Below are positions 19,879 through 28,800 of a DNA stretch of 46,185 bases, piece by piece. How positions within the stretch are numbered: position 1 is the first letter of the stretch; each line of letters opens with the position of its first letter. Origin of the DNA: Candidatus Kuenenia stuttgartensis (GTDB lineage: Bacteria > Planctomycetota > Planctomycetia > Planctomycetales > Planctomycetaceae); the NCBI GenBank assembly GCA_945861465.1, contig CAMAVB010000028.1:1-46185 (forward strand). Reading direction: 5' to 3'. Made by a program: the position numbers and the translations under genes. The notes under the pieces were generated by a model. It was not told the origin of the DNA and made no database searches. It saw only the letters and a list, made by a program, of their open reading frames with translations.

Positions 19879-20985
19879 ATGTCAAAACTTCGTAAATTAA
19901 GAATTGAAGGCTTCCGATCGATTAAGGCCACGACGCTGGAGATGCGCAACCTCAACGTCCTGATCGGCGCAAACGGGGCAGGCAAAAGCAATTTGATCTC
20001 GTTCTTCAAGCTGATGAATGAACTTATGGCCGGGCGATTGCAACAGCATATTGGAGAAACAGGCCGAGCGACAGCAAATCTCCATTTTGGGCCTAAGGTA
20101 ACGCCCCAGATGGAAGCTGAGCTTGAATTTGAGGTTGAGCGTGGCACGGACACGTACCAGATGCGGTTGTTTCACGCTACTGGGGACTCACTGGTCTTTG
20201 CAGAAGAGAATCTTCGCTTCCATCAACATTCTTACCAATCACCTCTTGTCGTACCCCTCGGAGCAGGCCATCAAGAATCGAAGATTGGCGACAAAGCTGC
20301 CGAAGGTGAGCCAACAGCAAAAGCTCTTCGGCATCTGCTGAGTCACTGTCGGGTTTACCATTTTCATGATACGTCACCAACTGCCAGAGTCCGGAACTAC
20401 TGTTATGTCGGCGACAATCGTTGGCTTATGCCGGATGCAGCAAATTTGGCGGCGATTCTATGTAAACTCAAGTCACAGAAAGAGACGGTCTACCGGAGAA
20501 TTGTCACCACAATCCGGCAAGTGGCTCCATACTTTGATGACTTTGACTTGGAACCAACCGGTCCCAACGGCAGAGACATTATCTTGAACTGGCGACATCG
20601 AAAGTCAGATCTTGTGTTCGGTCCGCACCAACTTTCAGACGGCACGTTGCGTGCGATCTGTTTGATTTCCCTGCTGTTGCAACCGGACGATGACCTTCCC
20701 TGCCTAATTGTCGTTGACGAGCCTGAATTGGGACTCCATCCGTTCGCTTTAAACGTGGTTGCCTCACTCTTTCAAGCAGTAAGTCATCACACTCAAGTAC
20801 TTGTCAGCACACAGTCCAGCACTTTTCTGGACAGCTTCGATGCAGACGACATCGTTGTAGTTGAGCGCGATGGCGAAGCATCCAGATTTGAGCGGCCGAA
20901 CGCGGAAAAGCTCAACGATTGGTTGGAGGACTACTCGCTGGGGGAAGTCTGGGAGAAGAATATCGTTGGCGGAGGTCCGCACTGA
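19879..20985 (+). CDS. ABC/AAA_21 ATPase, probable defence-system sensor
   Basis: A 368-residue RecF/SMC-like ATPase. The N-terminus LRKLRIEGFRSIKATTLEM is typical of overcoming-lysogenization-defect and AAA_15/AAA_21 proteins. Walker A is GANGAGKS (30-37), the ABC signature LSDGTLRA is at 252-259, Walker B is CLIVVDEPELGLHP (275-288) with catalytic E281, and a switch region LVSTQSSTFLDSF follows. No coiled-coil arm or nuclease domain is fused to it. The downstream gene starts on its stop codon (TGATG), so the two products are made together and probably form a complex. In related two-gene immunity systems such as PARIS, an ATPase of this class senses a phage trigger and releases a TOPRIM-type effector. 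Assignment to defence is by analogy. Confidence 0.9.
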   Translation: MSKLRKLRIEGFRSIKATTLEMRNLNVLIGANGAGKSNLISFFKLMNELMAGRLQQHIGETGRATANLHFGPKVTPQMEAELEFEVERGTDTYQMRLFHATGDSLVFAEENLRFHQHSYQSPLVVPLGAGHQESKIGDKAAEGEPTAKALRHLLSHCRVYHFHDTSPTARVRNYCYVGDNRWLMPDAANLAAILCKLKSQKETVYRRIVTTIRQVAPYFDDFDLEPTGPNGRDIILNWRHRKSDLVFGPHQLSDGTLRAICLISLLLQPDDDLPCLIVVDEPELGLHPFALNVVASLFQAVSHHTQVLVSTQSSTFLDSFDADDIVVVERDGEASRFERPNAEKLNDWLEDYSLGEVWEKNIVGGGPH

Positions 20986-21683
20986 TGGCTCGTCTTTACC
21001 TGTTCGCTGAGGGTCAAACCGAACAGACGTTTGCAGATTCGGTGCTGAAACCGCATTTGGCGAAGTTTGGTGTTTACATGCATAACCCCGTGCTGATCGC
21101 CCATGGTCGAAAAAAGGGTAAAGTGCATCGTGGTGGGGGCAGGCACTTTCATGCAATGCAGAACGATATTGTTCGCTTTCTTTCGCAGGAATCAGCAAGT
21201 GATGTGTTCTTCACGACAATGATCGACTTATACGCCTTGCACAACGACTTTCCAGGTGCTCATGAAGCTCAGCGGTTACGAAATAACCCGTACAAATGGG
21301 TCGAAGCTCTTGAATCGTCCTGGGAAGGCACAACAAACGACCATCGATTTATACCATTCATCCAGTTACACGAGTACGAGACATACCTGTTTGTCGATGT
21401 GTCCCAATTTGAGCTCTTCTTTGAAAATGCAACATCACAGATTTCGGCCCTGCAGAAGATTGCTGACAGCGTTGCGAATCCAGAATGGATCAACGATGGA
21501 CAGCACACAGCGCCGTCAAAGCGGATTACCAGCGAGTTTCCAGAATACGAAGGCTCGAAGCCAACGTTCGGTCCGCAAGTCGCGGAACTAATTGGGTTGG
21601 AAAAAATTCGCGCTCAATGCCCACATTTCGAAGCGTGGCTTAAGCGATTGGAATCTTTGGGGACAGAGGCCACAAATGACTGA
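20985..21683 (+). CDS. DUF4276 protein, putative TOPRIM-like effector
   Basis: A 232-residue DUF4276 protein. The start at 20985 overlaps the ATPase stop. Family hallmarks are LYLFAEGQTEQTF (E9), FFTTMIDLYALHNDFPG (D81) and FIPFIQLHEYETYLFVD (E130, E132). The early E-G and later acidic residues resemble a TOPRIM metal site, which would make it a nuclease-like effector. I infer this from motif layout; the biochemical activity of the family is not established to my knowledge. Cytosolic, paired with the AAA_21 ATPase. Confidence 0.85.
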   Translation: MARLYLFAEGQTEQTFADSVLKPHLAKFGVYMHNPVLIAHGRKKGKVHRGGGRHFHAMQNDIVRFLSQESASDVFFTTMIDLYALHNDFPGAHEAQRLRNNPYKWVEALESSWEGTTNDHRFIPFIQLHEYETYLFVDVSQFELFFENATSQISALQKIADSVANPEWINDGQHTAPSKRITSEFPEYEGSKPTFGPQVAELIGLEKIRAQCPHFEAWLKRLESLGTEATND

Positions 21684-21713
21684 GCTGCGTTGTCATCAAC
21701 GCAGGAATACATC

Positions 21714-21782
21714 GGCAGAAAAATGAATCGCTGAATGACCTCCGGTTGTGGTCTGTCTTTTTTCGCCGATCATTTTTCTGCC
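21714..21782. repeat. 13-bp inverted repeat between convergent genes
   Basis: GGCAGAAAAATGA at 21714-21726 and its exact complement TCATTTTTCTGCC at 21770-21782. It sits between the converging DUF4276 and helicase genes, where a shared hairpin terminator would be expected. T-rich bases occur inside the loop side. Confidence 0.65.
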
Positions 21783-21876
21783 AGACCAGACCTGACTTCT
21801 ACAAACCGACGTCTGAAAAACTTCGCGGGAGAACAGGAAATCGACTGTCATCAGCACGGACGAATGAGTCGCGGAC

Positions 21877-23979
21877 TCAAAACGGCGGGGCTTCGAGTTC
21901 GTTGGGTGCGGCGGCGGGCTGTTGGCGGATGGGACGCAGCGCCGGGCGAGGGACAAACGGAGATTGTTCGCCGACCGGCAGAATGGGCGTGCCGGGGCCT
22001 TCCTCCTCGCGGCTGATATGTTCCTCCGGCAGCGCCTCGCCAGGTTCCAACTGCATCTCGAACAGGAATCGCGACGGGAGGGTTTCGCGACGTTTGCCCC
22101 ATTTCATGCGTGACTTGGCGCGCGTCAGAGTCAGATGATCCATCGCGCGAGTGACACCTACGTAGGCGAGACGCCGTTCTTCGGCGATGTCCTTTTCTGA
22201 GTCGGCATCAATGCTGCGTTTATGCGGCAGGAAGCCTTCTTCCATGCCGACCAGATAGACACGAGGAAACTCCAGGCCCTTGGCAGAATGCAGCGTCATC
22301 AGACGCACGGCATCCTTGTCCTGTTTCTCATCACGATCCGCTTCGTCTTCGCGGTCCATCAGGGCTGTCGTTTCCAGGAAGCCTGAGAGTGACGGATCTT
22401 CTGCTCGTTCTACGTATTGACCGATGGAATTAATAAATTCTTCGAGCACCGTTTTGCGGGTTTCCTGCTGAGCTTCTTCTTTGTATTGCTTGACGATTTC
22501 GGCTTCGTAATTAATTTCTGACACAAGACGACGACAGATCTCCGCGAGTTGCTGCGGATTTTCGTGCATCGCAGCAGCATAGCGTTGGAGCAGACTGCGG
22601 AATTCCGTCATCGCCTTGAGGGCCTTGGCTGGGATCGCGCCCGCTGCGCTGGCTTCAGGCAGGATATCCCAGAAAGCAGTGCCTTTCTTGACGGCCATCT
22701 GGATCACTTTTTCCGTCGTCGTCGCCCCGATGCCGCGTGTCGGCGTATTGATGATTCGCAGCAGACTCACTTCATCACGCGGCTGGTCAATGGTCTTCAG
22801 GTATGCCAGCAGGTCGCGAATTTCGCGGCGGTCATAAAAGGACTGGCCACCGACCAGTAAGTACGGAACCTGCTGCCGACGAAATTCCTGTTCAAAGACT
22901 CGGGGCTGTTCGTTCGTGCGAAACAGGATCGCCACATGCTTTGCCTTGACGCCCAGTTCCTTGATTAGATAGGCGATTTCACTGACCACGTTTTCCGCTT
23001 CCGCCGTTTCGTCGTCGAACACCTGGATCCGAATCGGGGACCCCGCCTTCTTATTCGGGATCAGTGTCTTGTCATGCCGCTGCCGATTATGTTTCACCAG
23101 CCGATTCGCGCATTCCAGAATTTTGTCGGTGCAGCGATAGTTGTTTTCCAGTCGCACAATCCGAGCCCCTGGAAAATGGCCGGCGAAATTGATGATGTGT
23201 TCGATATTCGCACCGCGCCAGCCGTAAATCGACTGATCATCGTCGCCCACCACACAGAGATTCCGATGGGGCTTCACGAGTGCTTCGATCAATTGAAACT
23301 GGACTCCATTGGTGTCCTGATACTCGTCAATCTGGACGTGATCAAATCTGGACTGGTGTCGTTGCAGAACGTCTGGAAATTCCTGAAACAGCTTGACTGT
23401 CAGGAGCAGCAAATCGTCAAAATCCACGGCTCCGCAAGCGCGAAGCTGCTTTTGATAGCGTTTGTAGCCCATCGCGGCAATCAGATCAAAATCCGTTTCC
23501 GTGTGGCCGCTGGCTTCGTGATCCTGGATTCCGTGCATTTTCCAGCGACCGATGCGGTTAATCAGATCACTTGGTTTCATGGCACCGTCGCCGAGGCGGA
23601 TGTCTCGCAGAGCCGTGCGTGCGGCCGATTCCTGATCGTTGCGGTCGTAGATCGCGAATTTCTTCGGATAGCCCAGACAATCAATGTCTTCCCGCAAGAC
23701 CCGCACGCAGTAGGCATGAAACGTCGAGACTACTGGACGCAGCTTAAACTGACGCCCGATCAGATGAATGGCCCGCTCCTTCATCTCTTTGGCGGCTTTA
23801 TTCGTAAAGGTCACGGACAGGATTCGATCCGGGCGAATTCCGTGCGCGATCAGATTGGCCATGCGGTACGTAATGACACGAGTTTTCCCGGTGCCTGCTC
23901 CAGCAAGGACCAGCAACGGCCCCGACAGAATTGACGCGGCTTCACGTTGTGGAGGATTGAGTCCGGACAGATTCACCAT
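21877..23979 (-). CDS. pcrA: UvrD/PcrA-family DNA helicase
   Basis: A 700-residue superfamily 1A 3'-5' helicase for repair and replication restart. It has Q-motif LNPPQREA, Walker A AGAGTGKT (26-33), TFTNKAAKEMKERA, DEYQDTN, VGDDDQSIYGWRGAN, LENNYRCTDKILECAN, LMTLHSAKGLEFPRVYLVGMEEG and EERRLAYVGVTRA. Length fits PcrA/UvrD/Rep. The proline/alanine-rich tail is not conserved. Whether it is the UvrD or PcrA orthologue cannot be settled without a tree. Single-gene unit. Confidence 0.95.
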   Translation of the reverse strand: MVNLSGLNPPQREAASILSGPLLVLAGAGTGKTRVITYRMANLIAHGIRPDRILSVTFTNKAAKEMKERAIHLIGRQFKLRPVVSTFHAYCVRVLREDIDCLGYPKKFAIYDRNDQESAARTALRDIRLGDGAMKPSDLINRIGRWKMHGIQDHEASGHTETDFDLIAAMGYKRYQKQLRACGAVDFDDLLLLTVKLFQEFPDVLQRHQSRFDHVQIDEYQDTNGVQFQLIEALVKPHRNLCVVGDDDQSIYGWRGANIEHIINFAGHFPGARIVRLENNYRCTDKILECANRLVKHNRQRHDKTLIPNKKAGSPIRIQVFDDETAEAENVVSEIAYLIKELGVKAKHVAILFRTNEQPRVFEQEFRRQQVPYLLVGGQSFYDRREIRDLLAYLKTIDQPRDEVSLLRIINTPTRGIGATTTEKVIQMAVKKGTAFWDILPEASAAGAIPAKALKAMTEFRSLLQRYAAAMHENPQQLAEICRRLVSEINYEAEIVKQYKEEAQQETRKTVLEEFINSIGQYVERAEDPSLSGFLETTALMDREDEADRDEKQDKDAVRLMTLHSAKGLEFPRVYLVGMEEGFLPHKRSIDADSEKDIAEERRLAYVGVTRAMDHLTLTRAKSRMKWGKRRETLPSRFLFEMQLEPGEALPEEHISREEEGPGTPILPVGEQSPFVPRPALRPIRQQPAAAPNELEAPPF

Positions 23980-24620
23980 AATTCAACACAGATCCGTGCC
24001 ATAAAATGCCGCAATTCTCTGCAGAACACTCGCAGGTACCGACGCGGGGCGAGGCAGGCTACTCACAAGTGTAGCCAAACGCAATTCAGCGTGCGTCCAA
24101 CGTCCATTTCTGCAGATTCTGCATTTCAGCTGCGGTTCAGACGTTCGTGAATCCTGGTTTGCGATCCTTTCTGCCGACCCGGCGGCATGTGTCCGGTTGA
24201 AAATGCCGAACACAGGACATTTTCATCGAAAGCGCAGAAATCATGCTTCCATCTGTCTGGACAGCACAATCCGGCCTGCGTTATCAACCCGCCCGCCACG
24301 TCAGACCGGCACACGAATCACTTGAGACGTGAAGTCGGTCTGGCCGGGTCAGAACAGAATTACAAGTAATAACACACAGATCGAACAACGCTGCGGAGTG
24401 CCGTTCGAAGCTCAGGAAATCAACACAACGCCGATTGACAGGAAGAATGACGCCGGATTTATGAATCTGTTTTTCGGATTCGTAACATCGGTCACCATGA
24501 TTTCTGTCGAATAACCCAGTTGTAGCGATTCTGCTGAACTTCGATACCAGTCGGACCGATACTCAACGATACGTAATTGTGTTGAGTTTCGGGCACTTGC
24601 TGTTCGTCACGGAGGATTGA
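23980..24620. other. Gene-less divergent promoter region
   Basis: Lies between the minus-strand helicase and the plus-strand sigma factor and should hold both promoters. Short frames on both strands show no domain. I see no strong inverted repeat. GGAGGA at 24611-24616 is the ribosome-binding site of the sigma factor. Confidence 0.6.
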
Positions 24621-25397
24621 ATGGCTACCAGGGTCAATGAAGACGTTACTGATGTCTGGGTTGCATACAAGCAGGATCAGAGCAATCAGGATCTGCGGAA
24701 CCGTTTGATGGAGCGGTATCTGTCGCTCGTCAGATACAACGCCGAACGAGTCTGGGCGAAGCTCCCCGATGGCGTGGACCTGAATGACTTAATGTCTGCC
24801 GGAGTCTTTGGCCTGATGGATGCCATCGAAGCCTTTGACATGGACCGAGGTGTCAAATTCGAAACTTACTGCGTACCTCGTATTCGAGGCGCAATGCTGG
24901 ACGAGCTGCGTACGATGGACTGGGTTCCACGACTGGTCCGCAGCAAAGCCAGCAAGGTGGAAGCCGCACGCAAGCTTGTTGAAGCTCGTGTAGGTCGTCC
25001 GCCGACAGAAGTTGAAATCGCTGAACAGATGGGCTTGCCGATTCAGGAATTTGAACGGATGAAGTCCGACGCCAGCGCGGTCAATCTGGTGAGTCTTGAA
25101 AAGAAATGGTACGAGACTGACAGCTACAAAGATGTTCGCGAAGTCGATGTCGTCGAAGACATTAAGTGCGAAGACCCGACGGTCGGCATCCAGAAAATGG
25201 ATGTGATGCGACTGGTCACCAAAGGACTCAATCGCAACGAACGCCTGATCATAATTCTGTATTACTACGAAGAACTCACGATGAAGGATATCGGCAACAC
25301 ACTGGGATTGTCCGAGTCCCGCGTCAGCCAGATGCACTCCAGCATTGTCGCTCGCCTGAAAGAACAACTCGAACGCCGACGCCCGGAATTCGGCTGA
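24621..25397 (+). CDS. RNA polymerase sigma factor, FliA/WhiG family
   Basis: A 258-residue sigma-28-type factor. Region 2 contains DLRNRLMERYLSLVRYNAERVWAKLPDGVDLNDLMSAGVFGLMDAIEAFD and VKFETYCVPRIRGAMLDELRTMDWVPR, the hallmark of FliA/WhiG. Region 3 is RPPTEVEIAEQMGLPI, and region 4 is GLNRNERLIIILYYYEELTMKDIGNTLGLSESRVSQMHSSIVARLK. It directs RNA polymerase to motility or stress promoters; no flagellar gene is near. A strong terminator follows. It directly precedes the giant-protein operon but is separated from it by that terminator and a palindromic element. Confidence 0.94.
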   Translation: MATRVNEDVTDVWVAYKQDQSNQDLRNRLMERYLSLVRYNAERVWAKLPDGVDLNDLMSAGVFGLMDAIEAFDMDRGVKFETYCVPRIRGAMLDELRTMDWVPRLVRSKASKVEAARKLVEARVGRPPTEVEIAEQMGLPIQEFERMKSDASAVNLVSLEKKWYETDSYKDVREVDVVEDIKCEDPTVGIQKMDVMRLVTKGLNRNERLIIILYYYEELTMKDIGNTLGLSESRVSQMHSSIVARLKEQLERRRPEFG

Positions 25398-25430
25398 TTG
25401 TGAATTCGCGGCAGATCATAAAACACGCAC

Positions 25431-25467
25431 ACGCCCGGCACATGCTTTTGTGCCGGGCGTTTTTTTT
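25431..25467 (+). terminator. Intrinsic terminator of the sigma-factor gene
   Basis: Perfect 12-bp stem (ACGCCCGGCACA at 25431-25442, TGTGCCGGGCGT at 25449-25460), 6-base loop, then eight T. It lies 34 bp after the stop codon. Confidence 0.95.
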
Positions 25468-25480
25468 GCCCTGGAACGTC

Positions 25481-25502
25481 TGTCGATTCCGGCCAGAAAG
25501 TG
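25481..25502 (+). repeat. IS-end-like motif, copy 1
   Basis: TGTCGATTCCGGCCAGAAAG plus TG. It is identical over 22 bases to 39247-39268 and near-identical to 39460-39481 and to 40049-40070 (minus). The following 60 bases also resemble those after 39481. Probably the end of a decayed transposable element. Confidence 0.7.
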
Positions 25503-25697
25503 AGCCGAGATTGCCCCGAATCTCTGCTTGACGGTCGATGTGCGGTTCCGTTGCGTTGTGGACGACGCCCGCGGCCAGCTTCACTCCACGACGAAAAGCT
25601 CGCGCACGAGCTTTCATGTCGGACAGAGATTTGGTACGCTGAGTTTGCGTGATCGGGTGGCTCGCTGGAAGCACGAAGTGCTGCGCTCCGAGCATGG

Positions 25698-25819
25698 CTA
25701 GTGCTCTGTCAGTGATGGATTGATGGGGCGTCTGCGACTGGCTCTGCCAGTGTTTCATGCCGATGGAGAACACTGACAGAGCCAGTGACACGCATCAATA
25801 CACTTTGACAATGCACTAG
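25698..25819. repeat. 122-bp palindromic MITE-like element (CTAGTGC ends)
   Basis: Perfect terminal CTAGTGC (25698-25704) and GCACTAG (25813-25819). The interior continues as an imperfect hairpin: TGTCA with TGACA, ATTGATG with CATCAAT, and ACTGGCTCTG(C/T)CAGTGTT near the centre. It lies immediately upstream of the giant-protein operon, inside its likely 5' untranslated or promoter region, and could influence its expression. Confidence 0.8.
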
Positions 25820-25844
25820 GGTATCTCGAGGCAAGGGGCGCGAA

Positions 25845-28800
25845 GTGTCCAGCGATCGAGGGCGCTCATGGCGTCCGGAAAAGAAAATTAACAAACGGGA
25901 TTCAAGGCGGTACCGCATCTTCTTTGTTAGTGCAATGCTGAGTTTGCTGGTCGGGGCCGTCGCCGTACTGGTATTCGGAACTGCGGCTCCACGATTACGG
26001 TTCATCGTCGTGACGGAGCACGGGTTTCGTGTGGACGAGACCTCACTCACACCGCTGCCCAGCGGAGCCACTGCACTGAACGCCAGTCGGCTTATTGAAC
26101 TGGCCAAAAGACTTCACGAAGCGGATTCAGAACGATTCAGTGAAACAGAGACATACACATCAGTTGCCGATTTTGTCGCGGAAACTTCACCCGCGAGCGG
26201 TGAGAAGCTCGTAATTTATTGTGCCGTGGACGCCTTGTGTGTTGCCGGTAAAGAGAGTGTTGAAAAGATTGAACTGGAATTGCTCCCCGCGAAGCTGTCG
26301 GACGAACGAATTCGTTTTTCCGCGTTTCTGGGAGGCATCAAACAACGCACGCCGTCTCAAACTGTGCTGCTGCTGGAGTTAACTGGACGCTCTCCGGGAT
26401 TGGCATCCGGTTCCGTGGCGGACGAAATCCGAAAACAGGTAGAACAGGAAATTGACGCGGCTGGCATTTCCGGGCTGACGGTAATCTGTGCCAATGACAA
26501 GGGAGAGCGAAGTTGGGAGTATGTGGCCGCTGCGGCTGCCGGAGCAGGCACAGAGTTCGCTGACAAGGCGTCGTTCCCCGAAGGATTTCGCGGAACCGCG
26601 TTTGGCCATTTCATCGAGCAGGCATTTGTCGAGGGAAAAGCGACAACGGCGGCGCAACTGTATGCGACTCTTGAGGCAGACGTCAGTCAATGGGTCAGTG
26701 GACATTTTGGTGAAACCCAGACGGTTTGGATGAAATCGCCCGATCCGCAGGACGCGACGAAGGAGCTTCTTCCGAGTACGAAACTTGCAGAGGCAAAAAA
26801 AACGGACGATCAGCCCCCAGCTCAGGATGTACCGGATTCCAAAGTTCCGGCTGACGCAGATTCAAAGTCAGCAGACGAGAAGACGCAGACGGCCCAGTCG
26901 GTTGATTCCGCAGCTGAAGATGATCCTGTTTCACGGCTAAAGAAACTTCAGGCTCGACGAGATGCCATTGCGAATCAATCCGTCATTGCAGTGTTGTATC
27001 CGGTTGAATGGCTTCAACTGCACATCAGCCTGCTGGCAGCGGAACGCTTCGCGATGACCGGCAACCGTGAAGAATTTGATGCAATGCACGATGATGTTCT
27101 TCGCTCAGCGCTGAAAGAATTGGAACGGGACGCGGCGGAGCGATCGCCGACACCTGGACAACAGGCGGCAGACGACTGGATTGCTGTCGAATCTTCTGCG
27201 GAAGTCAGCGCCGAGGGAGCGAAGCTGTTGCAACAGACTCAACGCGATTTCCGTGTCGAACCGGCCAAAGCTCCAAGGGAGCTCCGCGACGAAATCCTTG
27301 AAAACCGGGTACTGCGACGGGCACTGGTGGCTTCGGTCACAAAGGATCTGAAGGGGCTTTCGAAGTCGATTACGCTTGAGACTAATTTAGAGCGAAGGGC
27401 CAGCGAGATTCAGGAACGGATCTTCCTGATAGAGAATCTTGCCTCCCGCTGGCCGAAAGAAGATCAGGATGTCTTTCCGGAACAATTGGCGACAATCAAA
27501 GAAGTTCTGAGCGGTCAGGATATCGAATGGCTGGCAGCGGCAACAACGCCTCTCGATCAGTTGTTGGATTTAAGGCATCAAACACTGCAATTGGCTGCCG
27601 GAAAGGATCCCGATGTTAAAAGGCTGCGACACGATCAATGGCAGAAAATTGCGCCGGAGTTGGATGAAGTTCTCCGGACGCTGCACGCAGCCGAACGTTG
27701 GCTTTGTGTTGGACCCGAGGGAAAAAATCTGGCGGAAGATCGACTGGCCAAAGCACGCCAGACGTTTGACAAGTTGAAGCAACAGCTGGCAGCCAGTAGC
27801 CGACTGACGAAGATCCGGGACGCGCAGCGGTTCGAAATACCTTTTCTGATCCAGTACCTTGCGATGCGCCTTGAAGAGACGTCACTTCCGCAAGCTGAAC
27901 TGTCTGCTGCTGGCAACATGGCCGCAAACGCCGTCGAGGGGTCCCTGACGGCAGGCGACTTTCCTGTCGGCCAGCTGGAGCCTGTGGGATTCAATCGCGA
28001 TCATATCGAAGCCATGTTTCAGCTCACAAGGGACTTTTCGAAGCCCGATTCAGCAGTCACGGAATCCGACGAGAGGCATTACCGAAAACTTCATGAGTAT
28101 GTTGCTGGACGGCTGGGCGATCCAAAGTCCGTTTCGGCTTCGGAAGTGCTGCAGCTGCTTACGATTCCACACCCGGACCGTGAAAAACACCTCCAGCTGC
28201 TGACGCGGCAGCATGTCGGCGTTGCCAGTCGTCCATCGCAGCCTTCGGGCAGGTCCGGGATCTGGATCAGCTTTTGGTCCTTGCGGCTGGTGCATGCCAT
28301 CGAACCGACATCATCGACTGAATCGACAGCTGACTGGCAGTGCTGGAGGGATCTGGTCACAGCGATTTCCGAAAGTAAAACCGACGTCCCGGCACGCCGC
28401 GTTGCGATGGCCAGCCTGCTGCGAAGTCGCTGGATCGGGGCAATGAAGAAGTTGAAATCGTTCCATGATTCTGAAGAGTTTGTCCCGGAGAATGAGATTC
28501 TGACGATCTTATCCAAAGATGTAAGCCGCCGTGTTCGAGCCACGTCGCTTGAGAATCGCATGTTGTATTCCAGGATTCAGCAGGCTCTTCCGGAGGAAAA
28601 AGCGAGTCAGGACGGGGTGTCGATCGCAGTATTGAATCCGGACGACGAGGTTTCTTCTGACGACTTCAGGGTCACAATCCGCGTACGGGTCAGCGACGTG
28701 GCTGAACTCTTTGTGACGAATCAAAACGACGCCATCGACTTGACAAATGCGAAGGCAGGAAAGGACGGAAACTGGTTCAGAGTGCCGGTTGATGCCAGCA

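Larger units (their letters stand above)
25398..25844. other. Intergenic region: terminator, IS-end motif, palindromic element
   Basis: No supported gene. In order it contains the sigma-factor terminator (25431-25467), a TTCCGGCCAGAAAGTG motif (25487-25502) followed by about 60 bp related to 39466-39535, and a 122-bp palindromic element (25698-25819) ending 25 bp before the giant-protein operon. Confidence 0.7.

Noticed and set aside
20985-21683. Confident assignment of the ATPase pair as PARIS
   Set aside because: PARIS uses a DUF4435 effector. The partner here shows DUF4276 motifs, so only an analogy is claimed.
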